In this document: one piece after another, positions 1 to 8,188 of the stretch | Numbering within the stretch: the stretch's first letter is position 1 | Layout of the letters: the number at the start of each line of letters is the position of its first letter | From: a virus | Strand: one strand, 5' to 3' | Length of the DNA: 45,630 nt | IMG/VR virus record: IMGVR_UViG_3300032053_000144 | Location: 1-45,630 of that record | The notes under the pieces: generated by a model | What the model was told of the DNA's origin: nothing | The model's database searches: none | What the model saw: only the letters and a program-made list of their open reading frames with translations | Translations under genes and position numbers: made by a program

Positions 1-317
1 GCTATTTTAGCAATTGGTTTTTTATCATTCAATATAGAATAAATTTCTTCTTTTGTGAATTCGTGTCTATTATGAGCTTTTTTTCCAATGTTAGCAATTC
101 CACATTTTTTTCTTACATCTTCTGGCATAGGATTACTTTCACTATATTTAAATGCTGGTTTGGTTTCTAAAGTTCCGTTTCTTTTAATACGTGATCCGTG
201 TTTAGCACAATATCTAATATCATTTACAATAAGATAATCTCTATAAATTCCAATTATTTTACATCCGGGAGCGTTACATTTAAGTTCGCCATATCACTCA
301 AAATATTGTATAGTCAC
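1..317 (-). pseudogene. HNH/homing-endonuclease-like gene, TGA-interrupted, runs off left edge
   Basis: Reading leftwards from a GTG at 317 that overlaps the TGA stop of the upstream gene (GTGA junction), the frame gives VTIQYFE, then an in-frame TGA at 294..296, then YGELKCNAPGCK and a long open stretch to the window edge. The residues after the stop contain a C-x4-C pair and, about 20 residues on, YCAKHGSRIKRNG. This is the Cys/Cys...Cys/His N-terminal knuckle common in phage HNH homing endonucleases. Further on, HEFTKEEIYSIL looks like the start of an HTH. The codon at the stop would read naturally as Trp (FE-W-YGE), so this is either a decayed gene or a sequence error. The 3' end lies outside the window. 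The family is inferred from motifs only. Confidence 0.5.
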
Positions 318-1006
318 AAATAAAGGAACTCCAACCACGAAAAAAGCGGGGTCGGAGGACTTGTAACCAATCCAACTGAAGGGTGATTCGGCGTAGGTTG
401 CGTCGTTGTCAACATTCCTTTTTCATTCACAAACAAATTTGCATTTAGTGGATATGAGGCGGCAGTATCAAATACATCTGTTTGATAGATGCCACGCTGA
501 AACCATACAGTAACTCTATGCGATCCTTGCGTAGAATCATCGCCTATAATATTTGGAATTTGATATGTATATCTAACGTTAGTCTTAATGGAGTTAAAAG
601 TGCCGGTGCCGCCGTCGTCAAGATTTAATGTGGTGCCAACTGGAAAAATAACTACACCATTTCGGGGAATTAATTGAACGCTAACCGGAATAGAGACAAA
701 GCTATCCGGAGAGATGTTAGGATTGCGTAATTCTGCTTTAATTTCAACATCTGTAATTAATGTGCCACCGGGTCCAGGAACGCCTACGGCGGGCACAACA
801 ACCAATTCATCCCAAGATACGGAGGTAAAAGCCTTGGTTTTGATATCATCTATAATACCAATAGGAGCCGTTCCATTAGAAACGGTAGCTACAACTGCAT
901 TGCCTGATGCTGTTAATTGAGCCACGTTCCCAGGCGTAAACGTTGCACTAATATCAACTGGCCAACTATATGGAAGACTATTGCCAACACTAATTAAACG
1001 AAGCAT
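314..1006 (-). CDS. Virion structural (decoration/head-fibre-like) protein
   Basis: A 230-residue protein rich in beta-forming residues, Gly, Pro and Thr, without Cys. It starts MLRLISVGNSLPYSWPVD and ends in LEFLYL followed by TGA. The aromatic C-terminal tip and the Gly/Thr-rich body are typical of small virion surface proteins, but I recognise no defined domain. The ATG is preceded by TAAGGA at a good distance. It is the last complete gene of the virion block in this window. Upstream lies a 49-base gap shared with a divergent plus-strand ORF. Virion localisation is inferred from composition and neighbours; decoration protein versus fibre cannot be decided here. Confidence 0.6.
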   Translation of the reverse strand: MLRLISVGNSLPYSWPVDISATFTPGNVAQLTASGNAVVATVSNGTAPIGIIDDIKTKAFTSVSWDELVVVPAVGVPGPGGTLITDVEIKAELRNPNISPDSFVSIPVSVQLIPRNGVVIFPVGTTLNLDDGGTGTFNSIKTNVRYTYQIPNIIGDDSTQGSHRVTVWFQRGIYQTDVFDTAASYPLNANLFVNEKGMLTTTQPTPNHPSVGLVTSPPTPLFSWLEFLYL

Positions 1007-1055
1007 ATAATTCCTTACTTTACAATACCACTATACTACTTATTATATATCACAT

Positions 1056-1244
1056 ATGAGTGTAAAATTTTCACAAAAACAAGAACAAATTGTAATAACT
1101 ATCTATCATTCTTGTCAAAATTTGAATGAAACTGCGCGAAAATGTGGTTTTCTTTCTAATGTATCAGTTAAAAATATTTTAAAAAGAAATAAAATCGATG
1201 CAGTTTCTTTGGTCCTTAAACAATTTATAAATGAAAAATATTGA
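1056..1244 (+). CDS. Small HTH protein, the only convincing plus-strand gene
   Basis: A 62-residue ORF on the strand opposite to every other gene. It lies between two minus-strand virion genes and its TGA ends two bases before the neighbouring stop codon. The segment NLNETARKCGFLSNVSVKNI followed by LKRNKID has the spacing of a helix-turn-helix like those at the C-termini of homing endonucleases (compare the GIY-YIG gene at 43416). I see no clear ribosome-binding site upstream of the ATG. It could be a free-standing small DNA-binding protein or the surviving HTH of a decayed homing endonuclease. Against its being a shadow ORF, there is no gene on the other strand here. Confidence 0.5.
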   Translation: MSVKFSQKQEQIVITIYHSCQNLNETARKCGFLSNVSVKNILKRNKIDAVSLVLKQFINEKY

Positions 1245-1246
1245 AT

Positions 1247-2275
1247 TTATTCAGTATCCCAGCCGCGCGGGCCGGATGGGCGGGGAGCCAAAGGTAACCC
1301 CATAGATTTGCGTCGATCTTGTCTTAATTGATGCGTTAGCGCGCCGCCAAGATCGTCGAGTTCAGCATCTTCATCATCCAACATACGACGATATTCTTCA
1401 TTTTGTTTTTGTTGAATAGGATCGCGTCTTACATTGAATTGCATAGGTTCTTCGTGTAAATCTGGATATGCTGCATCTTCTAAATCAACTTTATTCAATT
1501 TAAAATCTGGATGATATGCTTCTTCTGAAAACGTATCTGGATCGTTTAAATCCTCATCTTCAAAATCCTCGTCTCCTGAACGAGTTTTAAAATCATCTAA
1601 CATAGACAGTAATTCTGATTCATCTACCGGTTCGTCGGTGTCTTTAGCATCAGAATCATCATATATTTTTATTGACCCATCGCCTTTAAACCAATTTGGA
1701 TAATGTTTTTTTTCCAACTCATCGTGAGATTCATATGGTCCGTGAGTATTCCATTTACCACTAAATGGTTCTGTAACGTGTAAACGTTTATCTAACTCTT
1801 CTTTAGAACCAGTAAATCTAGAGGTATGATTAGGATCATTTGGCTTATCTAGATGCCAGTGTTCTCTTTTTTTATCTTTAGAATATGAAATATCGCCACA
1901 TAAGGCGCAGTTATCATCTATGAAGTTTGCATCATTTGCATCAGATTCGTCAAAAACCCAGCCTTTTTCTTTTAAATTTTTAACCATCTTCTCGCTGGAA
2001 GGGGCTTTTTTTGCTTTGGGGGCTGACTTGGCTTTTGGTTTATCTTTTTTCTTCTTTTTAGATTTTTTAGCAGCTAATGACTCTAATACTGCAGTGATTA
2101 GCTCGGCGTGAACGCCCAATCCAGATTCATCAAAAATCTCCGCTGCAGCATTTAAATAATTTGCCGCCTTAACAAGCTGCTCTTCTTGTGCAGCCCGTTT
2201 ATTTATAACGCCATCAACTAATTGACGTTCCATAGAATTAGCAATTTCATCAACAAAAGATTTTTTAATAAACAT
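1247..2275 (-). CDS. Virion/scaffold-like protein of unknown function with acidic C-terminal half
   Basis: 342 residues from the ATG at 2275, chosen because it forms a TAATG overlap with the upstream stop and has CAGGAAA before it; an in-frame start at 2299 lies upstream. The N-terminal helical part ends in a run of Lys (about residues 72-92, KKSKKKKKDKPKAK). The middle contains CALCGD and HWHLDKP, a possible Cys/His metal site. The C-terminal half is very acidic (DDSDAKDTDEP, GDEDFEDEDLNDPD). The helix before the Lys run (NYLNAAAEIFDESGL) resembles a segment of the protein at 2538..3209, suggesting a shared virion module. It lies downstream of the prohead protease/scaffold gene, so a head-assembly role is plausible but unproven. 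Confidence 0.6.
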   Translation of the reverse strand: MFIKKSFVDEIANSMERQLVDGVINKRAAQEEQLVKAANYLNAAAEIFDESGLGVHAELITAVLESLAAKKSKKKKKDKPKAKSAPKAKKAPSSEKMVKNLKEKGWVFDESDANDANFIDDNCALCGDISYSKDKKREHWHLDKPNDPNHTSRFTGSKEELDKRLHVTEPFSGKWNTHGPYESHDELEKKHYPNWFKGDGSIKIYDDSDAKDTDEPVDESELLSMLDDFKTRSGDEDFEDEDLNDPDTFSEEAYHPDFKLNKVDLEDAAYPDLHEEPMQFNVRRDPIQQKQNEEYRRMLDDEDAELDDLGGALTHQLRQDRRKSMGLPLAPRPSGPRGWDTE

Positions 2276-2511
2276 TAAATTTCCTGAGCTCTTAAGCATT
2301 GTAGCAAAAATTTCAACTGTTTGTGCGTCCAGCCTGGATAATATTGTTTTTTTGTAACTTCATCTCTACCTTCAGATTCAAGTTCCAATTGTTCTAACAT
2401 ACAAGTTTCGAACATCCCTGTTTCGCCAGTAAGCTCTTCTGCTCGCTTAAATGATTTTTTCTCCCTTAAAAAAGCTTCAAATATTTCATTAAAATTTGCT
2501 GGCAATTTCAT
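2275..2511 (-). CDS. Small conserved-looking protein, function unknown
   Basis: 78 residues, mostly helical and charged, beginning MKLPANFNEIFEAFLREKK and containing YYPGWTHKQLKFLLQCL near the C-terminus. Its TAA overlaps the ATG of the next gene (TAATG), so the two are probably translationally coupled. No strong Shine-Dalgarno is visible, and 26 bases separate it from the upstream gene. I recognise no family. It sits in the head-gene cluster, which is the only hint to its role. Confidence 0.55.
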   Translation of the reverse strand: MKLPANFNEIFEAFLREKKSFKRAEELTGETGMFETCMLEQLELESEGRDEVTKKQYYPGWTHKQLKFLLQCLRAQEI

Positions 2512-2537
2512 TTTGGTGGCATCACCAGCAGCATTAC

Positions 2538-3209
2538 TTACTTTTTTTTTGAATCTTTAAGTGCCCGCAAAGCTTCCATCTTTGCTTTGGCTTTTGCTTT
2601 CGCATCTTTGGCATCATTCATATCTTTTTTAGCCTTGGCATCCGCTTTCATTTTCTTGGCTTTTTCTGCTTCAGCTTTTGCCTTTACTTTGGCTTTTGCT
2701 TCATCAGCTTTTGCTTTTGCTTTTGCCTTATCTTCTTTGCTCATTTTGGCTTTTTTAGCCTCAACGATAAGATGATTCATAAGAATGAGAGTATTAGCTG
2801 ATAAGTTTTCCAAACCAGCTTCTTCTAAATCAGAAGAGGCGCTTAATAAAGAATCAAATGCAGATTTAATTAACATATCATTCATTTCAACCCCAGCCTT
2901 TTTTGTTTTACATCCGCAAGTGCAGCCTTTTTTGCAACTACCCTCACAGCCACTTTTAGCGCATTTGCAAGTGCCTTTAATCGGCTTATCGCATACTTTA
3001 CATTTTTTAGCAGCTGTAACCTCTAATGGCTCTCCCATTAATTCGGCAGAAAGTTCAACTTCGATTTCGGTAGGTTGATCTTCATCTGCAACTCTTTTAA
3101 AAGCTAACTTTTCAAGAACAGCAGACGATGAAAACATACTTTTGTATTCAGGATCTTTTAATATTGCGTCCATATTAGAAGCAATATCATACATATTATT
3201 CTGTTTCAT
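2538..3209 (-). CDS. Cysteine-cluster protein with a Lys/Ala-rich histone-like tail
   Basis: 223 residues. The N-terminal third is ordinary and helical. A central segment starting KKCKVCDKPIKGTCKC packs nine Cys into about 32 residues (CxxC, CxC, TCGC spacing), which looks like a multinuclear metal site of metallothionein or zinc-knuckle type. A helical piece follows (LLSASSDLEEAGL), similar to one in the 1247..2275 protein. The last ~65 residues are almost only Lys, Ala, Asp, Glu and Met with repeated KAKAKA, resembling histone-H1/HC1-like tails. The ATG at 3209 has TAGGAAAA upstream. Position just after the protease/scaffold gene suggests a packaged or head-internal protein; DNA binding is inferred from composition alone. 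Confidence 0.6.
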   Translation of the reverse strand: MKQNNMYDIASNMDAILKDPEYKSMFSSSAVLEKLAFKRVADEDQPTEIEVELSAELMGEPLEVTAAKKCKVCDKPIKGTCKCAKSGCEGSCKKGCTCGCKTKKAGVEMNDMLIKSAFDSLLSASSDLEEAGLENLSANTLILMNHLIVEAKKAKMSKEDKAKAKAKADEAKAKVKAKAEAEKAKKMKADAKAKKDMNDAKDAKAKAKAKMEALRALKDSKKK

Positions 3210-3231
3210 AGTTTTCCTATTATTTACTTTA

Positions 3232-6200
3232 TTAGTATCTACGATTACCGAATGCCTGGTCTAAAGCATCTTGAAGAGTTGCTTCAGGCTGAAGCTGCGA
3301 CACTGTATCGCCGGAACCAATCATTCCAACTTGTGGAAAGGATGCAGACTTACGAAGTGGGTGTTTTGTAACAACGCGTTTCATTGCTTCAAAACCCTCA
3401 TCATTCCAAGACATCATATCTTCTACGTGTGCTGTAATGGCTGAGCGCTCATCGGCAACGAGACCACGACGAACCATTTCATTGGTTAATTCGTATGCGC
3501 GGGCAATCTTGACTTTGAAGGTATTAACTTCTTCTTCAATTTGAGCCTTTGCGTGTTCTTTGAGAAGATCGGTGGCAAATTCTGCACCCTCTTTACCCAT
3601 CTCGCCATAAAATGACTTCCAGTATTTGGCTACTGCAGCATCGAGCCCTTGTGCAACAAGCTGATCAAGATCAGATGCGGCAACTTTGCCCTCTACAATA
3701 AGCTCATTAAGGCGAGCCGCCTCTTTACGAACTTTTGGTCCGGCTTCGGCAACATCTAACATAGCCTTGTGTCGTTCTTCAATTGTTTCAACATACCCAA
3801 GATCACCGGAGGGCTTGACATCTAATTGTGTCTGACCGTCAGATAATTTATGTGCATCATTGAGAACTGGATTAAAGTTAACCGATTGAGCGGCTAATTT
3901 GGCTCGCGTTTCAGCGCGGGCTTCTTTAGTAGATACGTCAAATGCAAGCAATTTATTCAATTTCTCTGGATCGACATTTACATCATTCATATCTTCGTCC
4001 TCTTCGCCCTCTTCGCCCTCTTCGCCTTCGCCAACTTCGCCACTACCATCTTCGTCATCTCCGTCTGATGGATCTGAATCTGACGGATCTGAATCAGCAG
4101 CCATCATTTCCTCAAATGCTGCATCATTTTCATCGTCAGCTGCATTTGATGGTCCTGGAGCCGGAAGTCCGGGATTAACTGGAGCAAGTTGCGCTTGTTT
4201 TGCAAGTTGTTCTGAACCGCGGGCATATTTAACAAATGCGCCCATCAGGTTATGAACATCGGCAAGTGCACTCTTGGCATCAACAAAAGCCTCTTCAACA
4301 ACGGTATTGGTATAATCGTTGCTTACTGTGCCCTCATCAAGAATGTCAGAGATGAGACTTAACTCTTCACGATGTTCATTAAGTTCGGCGATAGCTTTCT
4401 TCATACCGACAATTAATGATGCGTTAAGAGTGCGTTTCATTTTAACAAGAGGCTTAAGTTCGGTAGAAGCTGCTTTTTCAGTTAAGCCTTCTAATTCGCC
4501 CATTTCAGCTTGTTCACCGGTTAATACGCGAACAGCCTCTAATAGATCAGAGGCGCGATCACGCATTTCTGTAGCAAGTTTAAGAGCAATTTCTTTAGGA
4601 TCGCCTTCTGCGTCTTCTGGCATTCCAGGAGCGGCAGCGGGAGCGCCCATATCAGGCATTGCGCCCATCATTGGAGGGGCTGGGGCAGCTCCACCGGCGT
4701 CAGGTGGCATTTCGGGCATTGCGCCCATACCAGCGACAGCTTGTGAGCTTTTATAAAGTGAAGCTGCTTTTTCGGCGCCGACTTTATAGACTTTTTCTAA
4801 AAGTTTAGTAGCAAATTCTTTAGTTGCCACTACTTCGTAGAGTCCGTCAACATTACCACCGGTAATTTCGTCAACCGTAGCTGTAAAGAGAGCCTCACCA
4901 TCACGTGAAACCTCCCAACCACTTTGACCTAAATCTTGTGTGCCATCTTCATTCGCCACGCGAACAAATCTAGCTTTGAGAGATGCACGGCTGTGCAACT
5001 CTTTCACTTTTAGATCGTCGCCATAAAGACCGTCTACGGCGCCAACACCTGGGAACGGCTTTGCGCCGACCATTTGTTTATCTTCTTTATTACGATCCTT
5101 CTCATTAAGTGGATCTTTTGTATATTTAACTTTTCCTGGGGTAGGCTCATTACCTTCGCCACCGCCCTGAAAATATGCCTCTTTAGATTTCATCAGGTTC
5201 TCCTTGGCTCTTTGTAGAGCGGACGTACGACGAAACGTACGTTCTTCTATCTCAGCTCGTTGCACCATTTCTTTACGTTCTTTATCGCCGGGATGCATTC
5301 CATCAACTGGTCCCATACTATCGGCACCAAGCATATGCTTGTCCTCTGTGTTACGATCCTTTTCGTTCTTTGGATCTTTGGGATATTTGACTTGGTGTGG
5401 GGTGGGTTCGTTTACGCCACCAGCACCTTGGAAGTAGCCCTCTTTGTTCATCCCATTATTTGAATTAACAGACATAATTTCCTCTTTGATTTTATGCGAT
5501 AAAGTTATTAAACTCTTTTCCATATCTTGAAACTTTGAATTGATAGAATTTCTCAAATCTTGCAATTCACTTCTTAATGCATTATTATTAGATGCAAATC
5601 GTGCCGGAGTATTCAGAGCTGCATCAGTATTAGGCAGATCCGTCTCTTTTACGGCTAAATCACCGGTCTGACCGTAGGCGGCAGTATCTGCTTCACTAAC
5701 GTCAGTTTTCTCTAAATTAGCCTTTAAATTGGCTAATTTTTCGGATATGGATTTTAAATCATCTTCTAATTCTTTGAATTTAGAAACAGATGTTTCATCC
5801 ATTGATAATTTTTTTAATTCTTGTTCTTTTACTTCAAGATTATGTCGTAAATTATTAGCAGCGGCTAATATTGTGCGAATTTTAGCTTGTGGATCTGCGC
5901 CATTTACAACAATAGAAAGTTCGATTGGATCAAGATCAATATTGATTTCGCCGTAGCAAGATTTATTACGCATATGTTGACAAAATTCACGCTCTGTGGT
6001 GGCAATTTGTCCGCAATCATAACAGATAGCTTTACCTACTCTTGTGCCCATCGATACGGAGGTCTTATAGCCGCTTGTAACGCCTCTGGCTAATTCTGGA
6101 TATGAAACCTTATCTAAAGCACAAAGTGCGATTACACGCTTATTTAGACGATCATAGTAGGTATCAAGAATAATACCACGAATAGAGTCTACCTGATCGG

Positions 6201-6612
6201 ACTTATGATCGACGCATAATGGCTTACCAACCCATTTTTTATAAGCTTTAAGCAATTCTGCTTCGGCAAAAATATCACCATTATGATTTTTATATGCTTT
6301 AATAGACGAATCATTAGAAACCCACTTCCAAGAGCCGTTAGCAGAGATATCCCAACTGACCGCAACAGGAGAACCGTCTTTAGTTAATTTAGTCGTACCA
6401 TCTGTATTAAGCGACGACGCTTCTGCGGCAGTCATCATAACGGCAGAAAAATAAAGAAAATCTTCTGCTTTGGGAGCAATACGCTTTAATTGCGTAGCAA
6501 ATTTTCTAAAATGCTCGTTAATTTCCGTATCATTTAGCTCTGCCAATACTGACTCAACTGTTTGAACATTATTAGAAGTAATCTCTGATAACTCGCCTAT
6601 TTTGATAAACAT
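3232..6612 (-). CDS. Prohead protease fused to a very long scaffold/core region
   Basis: 1126 residues. Residues ~105-250 resemble phage prohead (S78/gp21-like) serine proteases: PLCVDHK supplies the His (H136), SVSMGTRVG the Ser (S187), and a terminal LDPIELSIVVNGADPQAK segment ends the domain. A Cys/His pair set (CYDCG at 197-201, FCQHM at 210-214) may bind zinc. The remaining ~870 residues look like scaffold/core: coiled coil (~255-300 and ~345-380), a tandem repeat (390-550), Pro/Ala/Met-rich linker (~625-660), long helices, and a strongly acidic stretch (GEGEEGEEGEEDEDMND). Typical proteases of this kind are a few hundred residues, so the fusion is unusual. AAGGA precedes the ATG. It probably matures itself and the head core; catalytic residues are assigned by pattern only. 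Confidence 0.75.
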   Translation of the reverse strand: MFIKIGELSEITSNNVQTVESVLAELNDTEINEHFRKFATQLKRIAPKAEDFLYFSAVMMTAAEASSLNTDGTTKLTKDGSPVAVSWDISANGSWKWVSNDSSIKAYKNHNGDIFAEAELLKAYKKWVGKPLCVDHKSDQVDSIRGIILDTYYDRLNKRVIALCALDKVSYPELARGVTSGYKTSVSMGTRVGKAICYDCGQIATTEREFCQHMRNKSCYGEINIDLDPIELSIVVNGADPQAKIRTILAAANNLRHNLEVKEQELKKLSMDETSVSKFKELEDDLKSISEKLANLKANLEKTDVSEADTAAYGQTGDLAVKETDLPNTDAALNTPARFASNNNALRSELQDLRNSINSKFQDMEKSLITLSHKIKEEIMSVNSNNGMNKEGYFQGAGGVNEPTPHQVKYPKDPKNEKDRNTEDKHMLGADSMGPVDGMHPGDKERKEMVQRAEIEERTFRRTSALQRAKENLMKSKEAYFQGGGEGNEPTPGKVKYTKDPLNEKDRNKEDKQMVGAKPFPGVGAVDGLYGDDLKVKELHSRASLKARFVRVANEDGTQDLGQSGWEVSRDGEALFTATVDEITGGNVDGLYEVVATKEFATKLLEKVYKVGAEKAASLYKSSQAVAGMGAMPEMPPDAGGAAPAPPMMGAMPDMGAPAAAPGMPEDAEGDPKEIALKLATEMRDRASDLLEAVRVLTGEQAEMGELEGLTEKAASTELKPLVKMKRTLNASLIVGMKKAIAELNEHREELSLISDILDEGTVSNDYTNTVVEEAFVDAKSALADVHNLMGAFVKYARGSEQLAKQAQLAPVNPGLPAPGPSNAADDENDAAFEEMMAADSDPSDSDPSDGDDEDGSGEVGEGEEGEEGEEDEDMNDVNVDPEKLNKLLAFDVSTKEARAETRAKLAAQSVNFNPVLNDAHKLSDGQTQLDVKPSGDLGYVETIEERHKAMLDVAEAGPKVRKEAARLNELIVEGKVAASDLDQLVAQGLDAAVAKYWKSFYGEMGKEGAEFATDLLKEHAKAQIEEEVNTFKVKIARAYELTNEMVRRGLVADERSAITAHVEDMMSWNDEGFEAMKRVVTKHPLRKSASFPQVGMIGSGDTVSQLQPEATLQDALDQAFGNRRY
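4963..5445 (-). repeat. Two-copy tandem protein repeat inside the scaffold region
   Basis: Codons ~390-476 and ~477-550 of the protease/scaffold protein carry the same module: YFQGxGxxNEPTP, then VKYxKDPxNEKDRN and EDKxMxGA, then a variable linker, a VDGM/VDGL motif and a charged helix. The duplication is visible in protein, and partly in DNA around 5166..5190 and 5430..5451. The Gly/Pro-rich unstructured start of each copy could be a spacer or a protease-processing site. Confidence 0.75.
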
Positions 6613-6615
6613 TAG

Positions 6616-6762
6616 TTATCCTTGTTCCTGGTTAACTTGCTGTGGTTGTTCTTTATTCATTTCGCCTTTAAGATCTTCTAATTTCTTTAGAGTCTCTTCA
6701 TCTGTTAGATCAAGAGGCTGTATAACATTAATATTTTCAACATCGCCATATTTAATTATCAT
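6616..6762 (-). CDS. 48-residue small protein upstream of the prohead protease gene
   Basis: A short ORF starting ATG at 6762 with an excellent ribosome-binding site (TAGGAGAGACATT before the ATG) and ending TAA at 6616, three bases before the protease start. It encodes an acidic N-terminal part (MIIKYGDVENINVIQPLDL), a short helix (DEETLKKLEDLKGEM) and a Gln-rich end (EQPQQVNQEQG). It fills the only gap of the local operon. Size and placement next to the protease suggest a small head or scaffold accessory, but no family is recognised. Confidence 0.65.
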   Translation of the reverse strand: MIIKYGDVENINVIQPLDLTDEETLKKLEDLKGEMNKEQPQQVNQEQG

Positions 6763-6793
6763 AATGTCTCTCCTAAAATAGGTAAATATTACC

Positions 6794-7426
6794 TTAATGC
6801 CTTGACTCGTCTCGCATTTTCACACGATCTTCAACTAATTGCATTACAAGTGGCGATTTTTTTTCTACTTTTTCTTGTAATTCATTACTTATACTATCAA
6901 CCCAATTTCTTGCCAAAATGTTAGTTTGTAAATGGTTTTTAACTCTTTCATTAACAATTTGTTCTAATTGAACTATTTCTTTTTTAATATTATCAATGGC
7001 TGTAATTACGCCTTTAGAGAAATCTTCTGATTGTAAATTGTCAAACAAATCTACAAATCTATTTACCTGAATTTCAATATCTTCAATAGAAGCAACAAAT
7101 GATTTTAATAATTTTTCAGTTTGTGTATCAGATGTAAAAGGCTGCATTATAACATAGGCTTTAAAGGCTGCTTTTTTAAATTTATTAAAATTATTAACAA
7201 CCTTATCTCTATAACGACGTAACATAGCACGATGTTTAAAAATTACTTCTGGAGTAGTATCTGGGCTTTTCTTAAATGGATTATAAATAAGATTTAAATG
7301 TTTATCGCATTGTTCTACAATCTTTAAACAATGATTAAACCATCGCATAGCTTTTTCGGCTCGCTCTTTTTCACTATCAGAAATCTGATACGTCAGCATT
7401 GAATTATAGGCTTGTTTTTTAAACAT
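6794..7426 (-). CDS. Helical protein of unknown function in the virion block
   Basis: 210 residues, almost entirely predicted helix, Lys/Glu/Asn-rich, with no Cys cluster or catalytic motif except one Cys pair region (CLKIVEQC). It begins MFKKQAYNSMLTYQISDSEKE. The ATG at 7426 overlaps the TAA of the upstream phosphatase-like gene (TAATG). Possible roles include a tail or head completion protein, but nothing specific can be shown. Confidence 0.6.
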   Translation of the reverse strand: MFKKQAYNSMLTYQISDSEKERAEKAMRWFNHCLKIVEQCDKHLNLIYNPFKKSPDTTPEVIFKHRAMLRRYRDKVVNNFNKFKKAAFKAYVIMQPFTSDTQTEKLLKSFVASIEDIEIQVNRFVDLFDNLQSEDFSKGVITAIDNIKKEIVQLEQIVNERVKNHLQTNILARNWVDSISNELQEKVEKKSPLVMQLVEDRVKMRDESRH

Positions 7427-8187
7427 TATACAAATCCTCCGCCTATTACCGATGGTCCAACCATATTAGTTATTTGCGTATTCTGATCAAAAACGCCAAC
7501 TGCTGGAATTTGAGTAGATTTCATCTCTTCATCATTAATGTCTTTTAAGCCGTAATTCTCTCTGGTCTGTTCTGGATTATCAGTATAATAAGTATCGGTA
7601 AAAGCTAATGGATATGTTCTAATAGCGGGGTCCGCATAAGGAGCCCAAGACCCTCTTTCTTGCGTATCAAGAGTATAATCTCTTGATGTTTCATTTCCAT
7701 CGTGCGTATTAGTTACAATATCATAAGCATTATTGGTATCAATATTTTTATCTGCTTGACAAATAAGTTTTATAAAAAATTTTTCCATCTTGTTATCAAT
7801 ACGCATTCCAAAACCCAAATGTTTGGCTTCTTTAATTGCTTTTTTACAATTCCATTTATCTAATAAGCATCTCACTAATCCAATAAATAAGCCAGTACGA
7901 TCTTTGCCGTGAAGACAATGCACAAAAGTTGGAACTTTCTCATCTATTAAATTATAGATATTATGTTTTAATAAATATTTAACACTATTTTTATCGTGAC
8001 AATTAAGTGGAATTATTATTTGCTCAATATCTAATTTTTTACAAAGTGGTTTAATAAATTCTCCCGCTTGCTCGTCAAGTGAAATAATTTTTTTAATATT
8101 AAACTTTTTCTTCAAGGCAACAATATCCGATAAAGAGGGCTTGCCCCCTCTAAAAAGATTAGTTTTAACTTGATGAAAATTTTTCAT
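7426..8187 (-). CDS. Tyrosine/dual-specificity phosphatase-like protein with a virion-type tail
   Basis: 253 residues. The first ~150 have the fold pattern of cysteine-based phosphatases: an N-terminal NLFRGGKPS segment as in DSP enzymes, then the P-loop VHCLHGKDRTG with Cys91 and Arg97 in CX5R spacing. The expected chemistry is hydrolysis of phosphotyrosine/serine or a related phosphoester. The last ~100 residues (from about DNKMEK) have no phosphatase similarity. They are rich in Asp, Thr and Tyr (GSWAPYADPAIRTYPLAF) and end in GPSVIGGGFV, like virion tail peptides. It sits between head genes with TAATG coupling, so it may be packaged. The general acid is not assigned. Confidence 0.75.
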   Translation of the reverse strand: MKNFHQVKTNLFRGGKPSLSDIVALKKKFNIKKIISLDEQAGEFIKPLCKKLDIEQIIIPLNCHDKNSVKYLLKHNIYNLIDEKVPTFVHCLHGKDRTGLFIGLVRCLLDKWNCKKAIKEAKHLGFGMRIDNKMEKFFIKLICQADKNIDTNNAYDIVTNTHDGNETSRDYTLDTQERGSWAPYADPAIRTYPLAFTDTYYTDNPEQTRENYGLKDINDEEMKSTQIPAVGVFDQNTQITNMVGPSVIGGGFV

Positions 8188-8188
8188 T

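Noticed and set aside
2275-2299. Start of the 1247..2275 gene at 2299
   Set aside because: The ATG at 2275 has TAATG coupling and CAGGAAA before it; the upstream start has neither.
3899-4756. Long plus-strand ORFs opposite the prohead protease/scaffold gene
   Set aside because: They are Ser/Pro-rich mirror readings of the acidic and Ala/Pro-rich coding strand and have no ribosome-binding sites; the minus-strand gene explains the region.
6780-6794. Perfect 6-base hairpin AGGTAA-ATA-TTACCT
   Set aside because: Short, AT-rich, without T-run on the transcribed strand, and overlapping a stop codon; not enough for a terminator or operator.
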